Shown one piece after another: positions 26,261-36,051 of a DNA stretch of 64,000 nt. Every line of letters begins with the position of its first letter. The first letter of the stretch is position 1. Made by a program: the position numbers and the translations under genes. This DNA comes from Eggerthella timonensis (lineage in GTDB: Bacteria; Actinomycetota; Coriobacteriia; Coriobacteriales; Eggerthellaceae): positions 124,001 through 188,000 of the forward strand of contig NZ_FXXA01000002.1 of assembly GCF_900184265.1 (NCBI RefSeq). Reading direction: 5' to 3'. The notes under the pieces are model-generated. The model saw nothing but the letters and a program-made list of their open reading frames with translations. It was not told where the DNA came from and made no database searches.

Positions 26261-28614
26261 ACGAGCGTCTCTTCCTCGCCGTTCGCGTAGAGGGCGCGCC
26301 CCGCCACCTCGGCCTCGTGGGGCGCGAAGGCGGGAGCGGGAGCGGGGGCCTCATCGGATGGAGCAGCGGGGACTCCTTCGACCCCGGCTGCTTCGCCGCC
26401 TTCGCTCAGGAAGATAGGCTCGGGGGCAGCCTCAGGCTCCACCGGGTTCTGACGGTCGGCCTCGGCGGCCAGCTGCGCCTTCAGCTCGGCGTAGCGCTCC
26501 ACGAGGTACGTCTCGGCCCACGCTTGATCGGGGATGGCCTCTACCTGGCAGGCGCTGAACTTGTCCTCGGGCGTGCCCGACTCCCCGTCCGTGACGTGCA
26601 GCGTCAGCTCGTTGCACTTGCCGATCCACCACTGGTAGGTCATGTACACGGCGCCGTCGTTCACGCGATCGTCCACCGCCGCACGGGCCAGCACCTTCCC
26701 GCGGCGCGACGTCACCCACACGAGCTGTTCCTCGTCGATGCCGCGCGCGTCGGCGTCATCCGGGCTGATGCTCACGTACCCCGGCTCGTCGGCCAGCGCG
26801 GCCAGCGCCTTGCAGTTCCCGGTCATCGAGCGGCACGAGTAGTGCCCCACCTCGCGCACCGTGCACAGCACGAGCGGATAGCGCTCGTCGGGCTCCTCGG
26901 TGGGCGGGCGCCATGCGGCGGCCTCCAAATGCCCCTTGCCGTCGGGCGTGGTGAACGCGCCGCCGGCGAACAGCTCGGCCGTGCCGTGGTCGTCAGGGTC
27001 GTCCGCCGCCTCGGCGAAGATGGGCCACTGCGCGTAGCCGACGCCCGCCATCTTCTCGTACGTCGCACCGGCGAACTGCGGGCACAGGCTGCGCACCTCG
27101 TCCCAAATCTCCTCGGTGTCGCGATAGCGCATCGGGTAGCCCATGCGCGTGGACAGGTCGGCGAAAATCTCCCAGTCGTGGCGACACTCGCCTTTCGGCG
27201 GCAGCGCCGCGGTGGTGCGCTGGAACGAGCGGTCGGACGCGGTGTACACGGCGTCGTGCTCGGCCCACGAGGTTGCGGGAAGCACGACGTCGGCCAGCGC
27301 CGTGGTCTGCGTCATGAAGATGTCCTGGCTGATCAGCAGGTCGAGGCCTTCAAGCGCGGCACGCACCTGCGCCGTGTCGGGCTCGGTCTGCAGCGGGTCT
27401 TCGCCGAAGTTGTAGAACGCGCGAATGGCGCCCGTCTCCACACCGTGCGGAAGGTCGGTAAGCTTGAAGCCCTCCTCGAGCGACAGGCGCTCCTCGTCCA
27501 CGCCCCAGGCGGCGGCGAATTTGGCACGCACTGCCGGGTCGCTCACGCGCTGGTAACCGGGGTAGAGGCTCGGCCACATGCCCATGTCGCAGCTGCCCTG
27601 CACGTTGTTCTGGCCGCGCACCGGCGCCAGGCCGCTCGCATGACGGCCGATATGCCCAGTGATCATCGCCAACGCGGCGATGGCGCGCACGGTCTGAACG
27701 CCCTGAGCCTGCTGCGTCACGCCCATGCCCCAGCCGATGACGGCGGTTTCGGCGTTCGCGTAGCGTCGGGCAGCATGGCGGATGGCTCCGGCCGAAAGGC
27801 CCGTGATCTCCTCCACATCTTCGGGCGCGTAGTTCTGCACGATCTCCCACCAGGCGTCGAATCCCGTCGTATGCTCGTCGATGAAATCCCAATCGGCGAG
27901 CTCTTCGTCGATGATCGTGTAGGCGAACGCGTTGAGCAGCGCGAGGTTCGATCCGTTCTTCAACGGCAGGTACACGTCCGCGATGCGCGCCGACTCGATG
28001 ACGCGGGGGTCGCATACGATGAGCTCGGCCCCGCGCTCCTTCGCGTTCACGATGCGACGCGCCACGATGGGGTGGCTGGCCGCCGGGTTGTAGCCGAACA
28101 GCAGGATGCAATCCGTCTCCTCGAGCGTGGGGATGCTCACGCTCATGGCCCCCGACCCCACCACCTCCATGAGGCCGATGACGCTGGCCGCGTGGCAGGT
28201 GCGCGCGCAGTTGTCGATGTTGTTGGTGCCCAGGCAGGCGCGCGTGAACTTCTGCATCACGTAGTTCGCCTCGTTGCCCGCGCCGCGGGACGAGCCGGTC
28301 AGCATCACCGATTTCGCCCCCTGTTCCGCGATGATGGCGCGCAGGCGGTCGGCCGTGAAATCGAGCGCCTCGTCCCAGGTCACGCGCTCGAGCGGCGCGC
28401 CCTTCGTACGGCGGATCATGGGATGGTAGATGCGGGGCGTGAGGATTTTCGTGTCGTTGACGAAGTCGTAGCCATACATGCCCTTGAGGCACAGCTCGCC
28501 CTCGTTCGTGATGCCCGGCAGGCCTTCCGCGTCGATGACCTGGCCGTTCTCCACCACGAGGTTCATCTTGCAGCCGGCACCGCAATACGGGCACACCGCC
28601 ATATGCTTTTCCAT
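26257..28614 (-). CDS. fdhF: Formate dehydrogenase-type molybdopterin oxidoreductase, Cys form
   Basis: 785 aa, close to FdhF/FdhH. The 4Fe-4S ligands C8, C11, C15 and C42 have the same numbering as in E. coli FdhH. The metal-binding residue is Cys140 (CARTCHAAS, codon TGC) where E. coli uses selenocysteine. No Tat signal, so it is cytoplasmic. Flanking four-cluster ferredoxins and C1-folate genes suggest it makes formate from CO2, or oxidises formate. The last ~55 residues form a Pro/Ala/Glu tail outside the enzyme fold that includes a repeat-like stretch (AAGVEGVPAAPSDEA). Confidence 0.88.
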   Translation of the reverse strand: MEKHMAVCPYCGAGCKMNLVVENGQVIDAEGLPGITNEGELCLKGMYGYDFVNDTKILTPRIYHPMIRRTKGAPLERVTWDEALDFTADRLRAIIAEQGAKSVMLTGSSRGAGNEANYVMQKFTRACLGTNNIDNCARTCHAASVIGLMEVVGSGAMSVSIPTLEETDCILLFGYNPAASHPIVARRIVNAKERGAELIVCDPRVIESARIADVYLPLKNGSNLALLNAFAYTIIDEELADWDFIDEHTTGFDAWWEIVQNYAPEDVEEITGLSAGAIRHAARRYANAETAVIGWGMGVTQQAQGVQTVRAIAALAMITGHIGRHASGLAPVRGQNNVQGSCDMGMWPSLYPGYQRVSDPAVRAKFAAAWGVDEERLSLEEGFKLTDLPHGVETGAIRAFYNFGEDPLQTEPDTAQVRAALEGLDLLISQDIFMTQTTALADVVLPATSWAEHDAVYTASDRSFQRTTAALPPKGECRHDWEIFADLSTRMGYPMRYRDTEEIWDEVRSLCPQFAGATYEKMAGVGYAQWPIFAEAADDPDDHGTAELFAGGAFTTPDGKGHLEAAAWRPPTEEPDERYPLVLCTVREVGHYSCRSMTGNCKALAALADEPGYVSISPDDADARGIDEEQLVWVTSRRGKVLARAAVDDRVNDGAVYMTYQWWIGKCNELTLHVTDGESGTPEDKFSACQVEAIPDQAWAETYLVERYAELKAQLAAEADRQNPVEPEAAPEPIFLSEGGEAAGVEGVPAAPSDEAPAPAPAFAPHEAEVAGRALYANGEEETLV

Positions 28615-28618
28615 GATC

Positions 28619-29260
28619 CTACTTCCCCTCGTCCAGATCGGCGTTGAGCTTCATGCTGGCGTACGACGCTGCCGCCCGGGCGGCCGCCTTGCGCTTGTTC
28701 TGCCGCGCGCGCTCCATGAACTGCGCGTCGATGAGGCGCAGCGCCTTCGTCGGGCACGCCGCCGCGCACGCCGGACCGCCGGAGCGGTCGATGCACAGGT
28801 CGCACTTCACCACGGTCGACTTCGTGCGCTTGCGCTTCTTCGCTCGCGCCCGCGCCCGGGCCCCCTTTTCTCCCTGAGCGGAGGCAGCCGCGGCCTCGGC
28901 TCCGGGCGCGGGCTCCGGTTCGGGCGGCAGCTTCTCGGTGACGATCTCCACGGCACCGTACGGGCAGGCCAGCACACAGTTGCGGCAGCCGATGCACTTG
29001 TCCGCATGCACGCCCACGTGCTCGTCGTCGGTGAAGAGGCACCCGGTGGGGCACGCATCCACGCACGGTGCCTCGGCGCAGTGATGGCAGCCAACCGGCG
29101 CGGAGATGGTGCGCGTGGTGACCAGCGTGAGACGCGGGACGGCCACGTCGTTCGGCACGTCGTGGCGATGGAAGCATGCGGCCATGCACGTTTTGCAGCC
29201 GATGCAGGTGGCGGGGTCGGCGATGACGAACGTGCGGCCCATCGGAGAGGGAGCGCGCAC
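28619..29260 (-). CDS. HycB-type ferredoxin with four 4Fe-4S clusters
   Basis: 213 aa. Cysteine groups CIGCKTCMAAC, CHHCAEAPCVDACP, CIGCRNCVLACP and CDLCIDRSGGPACAAACP. Between the third and fourth is an insert with Pro/Glu/Ala and a basic Arg/Lys run. Paralogue of the 25667-26260 product. It lies between folD and fdhF with gaps of a few bases. Two HycB-like subunits with one FdhF resemble hydrogen-dependent CO2 reductase, but no HydA-type hydrogenase gene is in the window. Confidence 0.85.
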   Translation of the reverse strand: MRAPSPMGRTFVIADPATCIGCKTCMAACFHRHDVPNDVAVPRLTLVTTRTISAPVGCHHCAEAPCVDACPTGCLFTDDEHVGVHADKCIGCRNCVLACPYGAVEIVTEKLPPEPEPAPGAEAAAASAQGEKGARARARAKKRKRTKSTVVKCDLCIDRSGGPACAAACPTKALRLIDAQFMERARQNKRKAAARAAASYASMKLNADLDEGK

Positions 29261-29263
29261 CGC

Positions 29264-30133
29264 CTACCGCCCCTCCCCATGCGCGGCGAGCACCGCTTCG
29301 GCGGCGGCAACCGTATGCGCCATCGTCACCGACGTGGTCACCGTTCCGATGCCGCCCGGCACCGGCGTGACGGCTCCCACCACGGGCTCGACCTCGGCGA
29401 AGTCCACGTCGCCGCAGAGATTCCCCTGCGTGTCGAAGTTGATGCCCACGTCGAGCACCGTCTGCCCCGGGCTGAAGAACTCCGCACCGAAGGCCCGTGC
29501 GCGGCCCGTTGCGCAGATGACCACGTCGGCCGAGCGCATGATGCCGGCGAGATGCTCGGTTTTGCTGTGACAGATGGTCACGCTGGCGTTGCGGCGCAGC
29601 AGCATCATGGACACGGGCTTGCCCACCACGAGGCTGCGGCCCACCACCACGACGTGCTTGCCCTCGAGCGGCACCTGGTAGAAGTCGAGCAGCTCGATGC
29701 AGGCGGCGGCCGTCGCCGGTGGATACCCGCGATGGCCGTCGGTGAACACCGAGGCCAGCGACGCCAGCGTGATGCCGTCGATGTCCTTCTTCGGATCGAG
29801 CAGTTCGCATACGTGCGATTCGTCCACGAACGAGGGCAGCGGGCGGAACAGCAGGCAGCCGTGCACGTCGGGATCGGCGTTGACCTCGTGAATGGCAGCT
29901 TCGATGGCCGCTTGCGGAGCGAATTCCTCCAGCTCGTACGGCCTGACGGCGATGCCGAGCGATTCCGCGCGTTTGCGCGCCGTGCGCTCGTACGACAGGT
30001 CGTCGGGCCGCTGCCCCACGCGCACGAGCGCAAGCGTGGGCGTGACGCCCGCGCTCCCGAGCGCCTCGATACGCGCGCCTAGGTCGAGCGCCATGCTGTC
30101 GACAACGGGCTTCCCCTTCAGTAGTTCAGCCAT
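29264..30133 (-). CDS. folD: Bifunctional methylene-THF dehydrogenase / methenyl-THF cyclohydrolase FolD
   Basis: 289 aa from ATG 30133, which follows AAAGG at good spacing. Catalytic Lys is expected in YERTARKRAESLGI. The signature PLPSFVDESHVCELLDPKKDIDG matches the PLP-x-H...I-x-P-x-KDVDG family block, and the Rossmann motif VVVGRSLVVGKP is present. In PLP the usual 'PLPKH' is altered to PLPSF. Converts methylene-THF and formyl-THF; here part of a C1 assimilation operon. Confidence 0.93.
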   Translation of the reverse strand: MAELLKGKPVVDSMALDLGARIEALGSAGVTPTLALVRVGQRPDDLSYERTARKRAESLGIAVRPYELEEFAPQAAIEAAIHEVNADPDVHGCLLFRPLPSFVDESHVCELLDPKKDIDGITLASLASVFTDGHRGYPPATAAACIELLDFYQVPLEGKHVVVVGRSLVVGKPVSMMLLRRNASVTICHSKTEHLAGIMRSADVVICATGRARAFGAEFFSPGQTVLDVGINFDTQGNLCGDVDFAEVEPVVGAVTPVPGGIGTVTTSVTMAHTVAAAEAVLAAHGEGR

Positions 30134-30172
30134 GTCAGCCTTTCTGCCTCGCAAGCCATGAACCTGGCGATG

Positions 30173-30784
30173 TTACCGTATCGCGTCCATCGTATATGCG
30201 AGAATTCCGTCGGCGCGCGTGTTTGCCTCGGCGATGAGCGCATCGGCTTCGGCGCGATAGCCGTCGGCGCGGTTCTCGTCGTCCATCGAGGCCGCGTTGA
30301 TGAACACGTTCATGCTGGCGGCGACCAGCGCAGCACGCGCCAGCACCGCCGCCGCGCCCGCGTCCGACACGGCCAGCTTGCTGCCGTTGCGCGCAAGGAA
30401 GTCGGCGTAGTCGATGACCTCGGCGCACGCGCGCATGATGGCCAGCGGCACGTCGCACGCAGGCCCCAACGCCAGCTGCAGCGCCGCCTGCTTCGCCGCC
30501 GCTTCCTCAGGCGTGGCTTTCGGCATGCGATACGACGCGGCCAGAGGCTCGAACGCCCGCGCGTCCGACTCGATGAGCGCGAGCAGCTTAACGCGCACGC
30601 CCTCGAGGTCGCGCAACGCATCCTGCACCTCGTCCTCCACGGCAGCATAGGTCTTCTTGCCCACGGTCAGGTTGCCAACCATGGACGCGAGCGCGGACGC
30701 CACCGCTCCCACGTAGGCCGAGGCCCCGCCGCCTCCCGGCGTGGGCGCCGCCGAAGCCAGCTCGTCGATAAAGGTCGTATCCAA
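30173..30784 (-). CDS. fchA: Methenyltetrahydrofolate cyclohydrolase FchA (FTCD cyclodeaminase family)
   Basis: 203 aa. PTPGGGGASAYVGA near the N-terminus is the folate-binding signature of the cyclodeaminase/cyclohydrolase family. Acetogens use FchA for methenyl-THF hydrolysis. I chose a TTG start at 30784 with AAGGAGG six bases upstream; it gives the family's normal N-terminal length, and no ATG or GTG fits. Adjacent to folD and downstream of fhs on the same strand. Confidence 0.82.
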   Translation of the reverse strand: MDTTFIDELASAAPTPGGGGASAYVGAVASALASMVGNLTVGKKTYAAVEDEVQDALRDLEGVRVKLLALIESDARAFEPLAASYRMPKATPEEAAAKQAALQLALGPACDVPLAIMRACAEVIDYADFLARNGSKLAVSDAGAAAVLARAALVAASMNVFINAASMDDENRADGYRAEADALIAEANTRADGILAYTMDAIR

Positions 30785-31009
30785 GAAGATCCTCCTTGTC
30801 GCATCGCGCGCTCGAACATGGCCCCATGATACGACAAACCGCCTGCAAACGCACCGCGCTGGCATCGTCGCCCGAAAAACATGGAAATCCGGAGTAGAGC
30901 GTATGGCACCGGAGCGCTAAGGGGAATGGGTGCGCCGGCTCCTTTGACGCACAGCCCGCAGCAACATGCTGCCCGGAAGCATGCAAACATCCTGCCATGC
31001 GACCCTTTC

Positions 31010-31151
31010 TGACAGGAATTTCCCCTATTGGAAGCCTCGTCCGGCGTTCGCGTTTACGGCTGGCAATGCGACCTGGTCTTTTCGTCTGGTCGTCCAGAGA
31101 CGAAGGGCTTCCGGCGGAGCTCTATCGACCAATAAGGGAAATTCCTGTCAG
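31010..31151. repeat. Inverted repeat with 23-bp arms
   Basis: CTGACAGGAATTTCCC... and its complement, one mismatch in 23 bp, around ~95 bp. MITE-like; no coding capacity. Confidence 0.7.
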
Positions 31152-31200
31152 TTGAGCCTCTTTTCGCCGACGTTGCGCGGCGAGCGGGGGTCGGGGCGGG

Positions 31201-31216
31201 TGTTTCACGTGAAACA
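31201..31216. promoter_or_regulatory. parS site
   Basis: Perfect TGTTTCACGTGAAACA in the fchA-fhs gap. Confidence 0.88.
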
Positions 31217-31264
31217 CCCGGCAGTCCCTCGTGCGGACGCCTCACAAGATGAGCACTCACAAAG

Positions 31265-31298
31265 AAGAGCCCCCGGCTTCGGAGGAAACCGGGGCTCT
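31265..31298 (-). terminator. Terminator after fhs
   Basis: Minus strand AGAGCCCCGGTTTC / GAAGCCGGGGGCTCT stem followed by TCTTTGTG, seven bases past the fhs stop. Confidence 0.7.
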
Positions 31299-31304
31299 CT
31301 GTGC

Positions 31305-32972
31305 TTAGAACAATCCCGAGATCTTGCCGGTTTCGTCGACGTCGATGCGCTCGGCGGCGGGCACCTTGGGCAGGCCTGGCATCGTCATGATGTCGCCCGT
31401 CAGCGCCACGACGAACCCGGCACCGGCCGACACTTTCACGTTGCGCACCGTGATGCGGAAATCGCGCGGCGCACCGAGCTTCTTCGCGTCGTCGGAGAAG
31501 CTGTACTGCGTCTTCGCCATGCACACCGGCATATGCGCGAAGCCCAGATCCTCGAGCTTCTTGAGCTCGGCCAGCGCCTTCGGCTCGAAGTCCACGCCGT
31601 CGGCATGGTACACGCGCGTGGCGATTGCCTCGATCTTCTCGGCCAGCGACAGGTCGTCCTCGTAGGCGAACTGGAAGTCGTTCGGCTCTTCGCATAGGCG
31701 CACCACTTCGTCGGCCAGCGCGAGGCCGCCTTCGCCGCCCTTGGCCCACACTTCGGACAGGGCCACGTTCACGCCCAGGTCGCGGCACTTCTGCTCCACC
31801 AGCGCCAACTCGGCCTCGGTGTCGGTCGGGAAGCGATTGATGGCCACGACGCACGGCAGCTGGTACACCTTCGTGATGTTCTCCACGTGCTGCAGCAGGT
31901 TCGGCAGGCCCGCCTCGAGCGCTTCGAGGTTCTCGTCGTTGAGGTCGGCCTTCGCCACGCCGCCGTGGTTCTTGAGCGCGCGCACCGTGGCCACCACGAC
32001 CACCGCATCGGGGCGCAGGCCCGCGAGGCGGCACTTGATGTCGAGGAACTTCTCCGCACCCAGGTCGGCGCCGAAGCCGGCCTCCGTCACGCAGTAGTCG
32101 CCCAGCGCCATGGCCATGCGCGTGGCCATGATGGAGTTGCAGCCGTGCGCGATGTTGGCGAAGGGGCCGCCGTGCACGAGCGCCGGCGTGCCCTCGAGCG
32201 TTTGCACGAGGTTCGGCTTGAGGGCGTCCTTCAGCAGCGCCGCCATCGCACCCTGCGCATTGAGGTCGCCGGCCGTGACGGGCTTGTCGTCGCGCGTGTA
32301 GCCCACGACGATGCGAGCCAGGCGCTCTTTGAGGTCGGTGATGGAGGTGGACAGGCAGAAAATGGCCATGATCTCGCTGGCCACGGTGATGTCGAAGCCG
32401 TCCTCGCGCGGCACGCCGTGCGCCTTGCCGCCCATGCCGTCCACCACGTTGCGCAGCTGGCGGTCGTTCATGTCCACCACGCGCTTCCACGTGATCTTGC
32501 GCACGTCGATGCCCAGCTCGTTGCCCTGCTGGATGTGGTTGTCCAGCATGGCGGCCAGCAGGTTGTTCGCAGCTCCTATGGCATGGAAGTCGCCCGTGAA
32601 GTGCAGGTTGATATCCTCCATGGGGATGACCTGGGCGTATCCGCCGCCTGCGGCGCCGCCCTTCACGCCGAACACGGGGCCCAGGCTGGGCTCGCGCAAC
32701 GCGACGACGATGTTCTTGCCCTGGCGCGCCAAGGCGTCTGACAGGCCCACGGTCGTGGTGGTCTTGCCCTCGCCAGCGGGCGTCGGGTTGATAGCCGTGA
32801 CCAAGATGAGCTTGCCAGGCGTGTGCTCCTCGTCGGTAAGCAGGTTGTAGTCCACCTTCGCTTTGTTCGTACCGTACAGCTCGAGGTACGACTCCGGCAC
32901 GCCCGCCTTCTCGGCGATCGCGCTGATGTGCAGAGGTTTCGTCGCCTGGGCAATTTCAATGTCGCTCAACAC
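31305..32972 (-). CDS. fhs: Formate-tetrahydrofolate ligase
   Basis: 555 aa from GTG 32972, with AAGGAAGG seven bases upstream; this length matches the ~556-aa family norm, and the longer frame was rejected. ATP loop [12 protein letters not shown] at 64-75. FTHFS signature [14 protein letters not shown] is intact. Catalyses ATP-dependent formyl-THF synthesis. With FdhF, FchA and FolD it supplies each step from CO2 or formate to methylene-THF. Confidence 0.95.
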   Translation of the reverse strand: MLSDIEIAQATKPLHISAIAEKAGVPESYLELYGTNKAKVDYNLLTDEEHTPGKLILVTAINPTPAGEGKTTTTVGLSDALARQGKNIVVALREPSLGPVFGVKGGAAGGGYAQVIPMEDINLHFTGDFHAIGAANNLLAAMLDNHIQQGNELGIDVRKITWKRVVDMNDRQLRNVVDGMGGKAHGVPREDGFDITVASEIMAIFCLSTSITDLKERLARIVVGYTRDDKPVTAGDLNAQGAMAALLKDALKPNLVQTLEGTPALVHGGPFANIAHGCNSIMATRMAMALGDYCVTEAGFGADLGAEKFLDIKCRLAGLRPDAVVVVATVRALKNHGGVAKADLNDENLEALEAGLPNLLQHVENITKVYQLPCVVAINRFPTDTEAELALVEQKCRDLGVNVALSEVWAKGGEGGLALADEVVRLCEEPNDFQFAYEDDLSLAEKIEAIATRVYHADGVDFEPKALAELKKLEDLGFAHMPVCMAKTQYSFSDDAKKLGAPRDFRITVRNVKVSAGAGFVVALTGDIMTMPGLPKVPAAERIDVDETGKISGLF

Positions 32973-33419
32973 GTCGGGCCCTTCCTTTCTTTTCGCCTGC
33001 TCGTTGCAAGCGGGACGGCTTTCCTGATAGCAGCATTCTATCCGGTCGGCGCGTCGGGAACGAGAACCATTCCCCAAGAGCGCAATAAAGCCAGCATTGC
33101 GGCGAAGGGCCCTTGGAGCGAACTCCGTGCGAAGCCCTTCGACTTCGGCGCAACGCGCCTCCACTCAAGATGGCGGCAACGCATGTCCAAGACAGTGCGT
33201 CAAAGAAATCGCGAATAGTGGCCGTTTTCGACGGATATACGTCATCGGGAGAGGACGAATCCAGCTCGAAGGAGAAGGAAAATGCATCTCTTTTGCGTCG
33301 TCTCTGATCAGAGGATCGAGAAACGCGTAGCTTGCGAGAAAATCTCCGACGAAAGACGTACTTCCGTCAAAAGCGGCCACGAATCCCGAAATCCGCGACG
33401 CGCAAGCAACCCGCGTCCC
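32973..33419. other. Gap between fhs and coaX
   Basis: No gene seen. The fhs promoter should lie in the first ~150 bases. The coaX-proximal half is the inverted repeat at 33218-33380. Confidence 0.5.
33218..33380. repeat. Imperfect inverted repeat downstream of coaX
   Basis: Arms GTGGCCGTTTTCGACGGA... and GTGGCCGCTTTTGACGGA... (inverted), about 26 bp with a few mismatches. Confidence 0.6.
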
Positions 33420-34196
33420 TCAGCGGCTCTCCTCTTGCGCTTCATAGACGAGACGCAAGCCCTCGAGGGTCAGTTCGGGGTTGATGGCGGTGATGGTTTG
33501 GGACTGGGCCGCAACACGCGACGCGAGGCCGCCCGTCGCCACCACGGGCGTCTCGTAACCCAGCTGCGCGAAGATGCGGCGGATGATGCCGTCCACGCGG
33601 TCGGCCTCTCCGTACACGATGCCGGCCTGGATGGCCTCCTCAGTGTTGTGCCCGATGGCGGTGCCCGGATCGACCAGATCGATGGCGCCCAGCTTCGTGG
33701 CGTGCGAGAACAGCGCGGAAGCCGACGTCTCCACGCCCGGCGCGATGACGCCGCCGATGAAGCGCCCGTCCGCATCGATGACCTCCATGTTGGTCGCCGT
33801 GCCGAAATCGACCACGATCACAGGCGAGCCGTACAGCGCCTTCGCGGCCACGGCGTCGGCCACGCGGTCGGCCCCGATCTCGTGCGGGTTGGGATAGTCC
33901 GCCTCGAACAGCGCGCACGCGGTCTCAGCCGAGCACACGAGCGCCTCCTCGCCGATCATGCGGTGCGCCGCCGAGCGCCACGCCATCGTGAGCGCCGGCA
34001 CCACCGACGCCAGCGCCACCCCGTGGATGTCGTCGAGCGTCAGCCCTTCGGTTGCCAGCAACGGCACGAGCTTCACGCGCAATTCGTCCGAAGTATGGCT
34101 TTTGTTCGTGGCCACGCGCCACCGGTACAGCAGGCTTCTGTCCTGGTAGATCCCGACAACCGTTTGGGTATTCCCCACGTCGATGGCAAGTAACAT
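33420..34196 (-). CDS. coaX: Type III pantothenate kinase CoaX
   Basis: 258 aa of the ASKHA fold; catalyses the first step of CoA synthesis. N-terminal phosphate loop DVGNTQTVVGIY, GADRVADAVAA with the catalytic Asp, and DFGTATNMEVID are all typical. Monocistronic, divergent from the two-component system. CoA supply is relevant to the CoA-thioester genes 3-20 kb away but no direct link is shown. Confidence 0.93.
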   Translation of the reverse strand: MLLAIDVGNTQTVVGIYQDRSLLYRWRVATNKSHTSDELRVKLVPLLATEGLTLDDIHGVALASVVPALTMAWRSAAHRMIGEEALVCSAETACALFEADYPNPHEIGADRVADAVAAKALYGSPVIVVDFGTATNMEVIDADGRFIGGVIAPGVETSASALFSHATKLGAIDLVDPGTAIGHNTEEAIQAGIVYGEADRVDGIIRRIFAQLGYETPVVATGGLASRVAAQSQTITAINPELTLEGLRLVYEAQEESR

Positions 34197-34320
34197 GTTC
34201 CTGACAGTCTCCCTCGCTTGCGGCCCGAATGCTTATAGTTGCTCTCGTCATTATAACAACCCGCCCACGCGCATCTGTCAGGCACCGGCAACGGGAGTCC
34301 ATCTGATAGAAAGGCAACAC

Positions 34321-35016
34321 ATGAACGACACCCCGCATCGCATCCTCGTTGTTGACGACGAGCCCTCCATCACCGAATTCGTCAGCTACGCCCTCAAGAA
34401 GGAGGGTTTCTTCACCGACGTCGTGGACAACGGCGAAGACGCGCTGGCGCTGGCCACGAAGAACTCGTACGACCTGTTCGTGCTCGACATCATGCTGCCC
34501 GGCATGGACGGCTACGAGCTGTGCCGCCGCCTGCGCTCGAAGACGACCGTCCCCGTCCTGTTCCTGTCGGCGCGCGACACCGAGCTGGACAAGGTCGTGG
34601 GCCTCGAAATCGGCGGCGACGACTACCTGGCGAAGCCCTTCGGCGTGCGCGAGCTCATCGCACGCGTGCGCGCCCTGCTGCGCCGCGGCTCGGGCGGCGA
34701 TTTCCCCGGCGCGAACCACGCCGTCACCGCCAGCGGCATCACGCTGGACGAGGACGCCCATACCGCATCGGGCGCCAACGGCGAGATCGACCTCACGCCG
34801 CGCGAATTCGAACTGCTGGCCAGCCTCATGAAGAACGCCGGCAAGGTGGTGTCTCGCGAGGATCTGCTGCGCGATGCCTGGGGTTGGGAATACTTGACGG
34901 AAACCAAGACCGTCGACACCCACATCAAGCGTCTGCGTGATAAGATTGAGTCCGCCGGGTACGATCCCGGCTTGGTGGAAACGGTTCGCGGCTACGGATA
35001 CAGGTTCAAGCAATAA
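34321..35016 (+). CDS. OmpR/PhoB-family response regulator
   Basis: 231 aa. Receiver domain with DDE at 12-14, phospho-acceptor Asp56 (FVLDIMLPGMDGYEL) and Lys in DDYLAKPFG; C-terminal winged helix ending VETVRGYGYRFKQ. ATG preceded by AAAGG-CAACAC; the longer upstream frame was rejected. The stop lies inside the upstream-extended frame of the kinase gene, so the two are co-transcribed. Target genes unknown. Confidence 0.9.
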   Translation: MNDTPHRILVVDDEPSITEFVSYALKKEGFFTDVVDNGEDALALATKNSYDLFVLDIMLPGMDGYELCRRLRSKTTVPVLFLSARDTELDKVVGLEIGGDDYLAKPFGVRELIARVRALLRRGSGGDFPGANHAVTASGITLDEDAHTASGANGEIDLTPREFELLASLMKNAGKVVSREDLLRDAWGWEYLTETKTVDTHIKRLRDKIESAGYDPGLVETVRGYGYRFKQ

Positions 35017-35126
35017 AAAGACTGCAAACATACTTCTCGCTGCTGGCAACGCTGCTTTCGCTTCTCGCCGGCGCGGTACTGCTCCTCGTTTGCTTCCTCG
35101 CCTTCGACCTCCCGTCGAAGGCGTTT

Positions 35127-36044
35127 TTGCTGCTCATCCCCGTCGGGATCGTGGTGTTCACGTTCAGCCTGATCATCGGCCACTTCATATCTGAGCCGCT
35201 TCGCCTGCTGGCGAAGAAGACCGCCGCCTATCGCTCGGGAGCCGACGTGCCGTTCGAGCCCGACGGGCGCCTGCACGAAGCAGACGAGCTGGCGGCCGAC
35301 TTCAAGGCGCTCGCGCAAACCACGAAGACGCAGCAGCACGATCTGGTGTTGAAGGAACGTCGTCAGGCGGCGTTCATCAGCGACGTTGCCCACGAGCTGC
35401 GCACGCCGCTCACCGCCATCCGCGGCAACGCCGAGATGCTGGAAGACCCCGACCTGCCGCCCGAGCTGCATGAGAAGTTCTGCTCCATCATCATCACCGA
35501 GAGCGAGCGATTGAGCCGCCTCACGCACGACCTGCTGACGCTGCAGCGCCTCGACGACGCCGCGATGCCCATGGAGCTGTCGCGCGTGAACCTGCGCGAG
35601 CTGGCCACGGGCGTGCTCGACGCGCTCGAGCCCATTCTGCGCGACCGTCACGCGAACACCGAGATCATCGGCGAGGCCCCCGACGTGCTGGGCGACCCCG
35701 ACCGCCTCAAGCAGGCCGTGACGAACCTCGTGGAAAACGCAAGCCGCTTCATCGAGCCCGACGGCCACATCACCATCGAGCTGTTCGGCCTCAAGGGCAA
35801 TTCCATCTTAGCCGTCAAGGACGACGGCACCGGCTTCGGCGACATCGACCCGCAGCTGCTGTTCGACCGCTTCTACCGCACCGACGCCTCGCGCAGCCGC
35901 GGCACGGGAGGCACGGGCCTCGGGCTGGCCATCGTGAAGTCGGTGGTGGAAGCGCACGACGGCACGGTGGAGGCCATCAACCTGCCCGACGGAGGCGCAT
36001 GCTTCATCATCGCGCTGCCGTCGATCCTCCCCGGAGAACGCTGA
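35127..36044 (+). CDS. Sensor histidine kinase partnered with the upstream regulator (start uncertain)
   Basis: 305 aa from TTG 35127. This includes one transmembrane helix (2-20), a HAMP-like linker, HisKA with His89 (SDVAHELRTPLTAI) and HATPase with GTGGTGLGLAIVKS. However, the same frame stays open upstream to 34950 and encodes a second hydrophobic helix (YFSLLATLLSLLAGAVLLL) with no ATG, GTG or TTG; a non-standard start (ATA 35013 or CTG 35022) next to the regulator's stop would give the normal two-helix topology. Confidence 0.85.
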   Translation: MLLIPVGIVVFTFSLIIGHFISEPLRLLAKKTAAYRSGADVPFEPDGRLHEADELAADFKALAQTTKTQQHDLVLKERRQAAFISDVAHELRTPLTAIRGNAEMLEDPDLPPELHEKFCSIIITESERLSRLTHDLLTLQRLDDAAMPMELSRVNLRELATGVLDALEPILRDRHANTEIIGEAPDVLGDPDRLKQAVTNLVENASRFIEPDGHITIELFGLKGNSILAVKDDGTGFGDIDPQLLFDRFYRTDASRSRGTGGTGLGLAIVKSVVEAHDGTVEAINLPDGGACFIIALPSILPGER

Positions 36045-36051
36045 GAATCCA

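Larger units (their letters stand above)
30785..31304. other. Gap between fchA and fhs with repeat, parS and terminator
   Basis: About 520 bases without a gene. Contents: an inverted repeat (31010-31151), a perfect parS (31201), and the fhs terminator (31265-31298). fchA therefore probably has its own promoter near 30800-30900. Confidence 0.6.

Noticed and set aside
28190-28200. Selenocysteine in FdhF
   Set aside because: The codon at position 140 is TGC (Cys); no in-frame TGA.
33165-33419. Small gene between fhs and coaX
   Set aside because: The open frames coincide with the inverted repeat and show no ribosome site.
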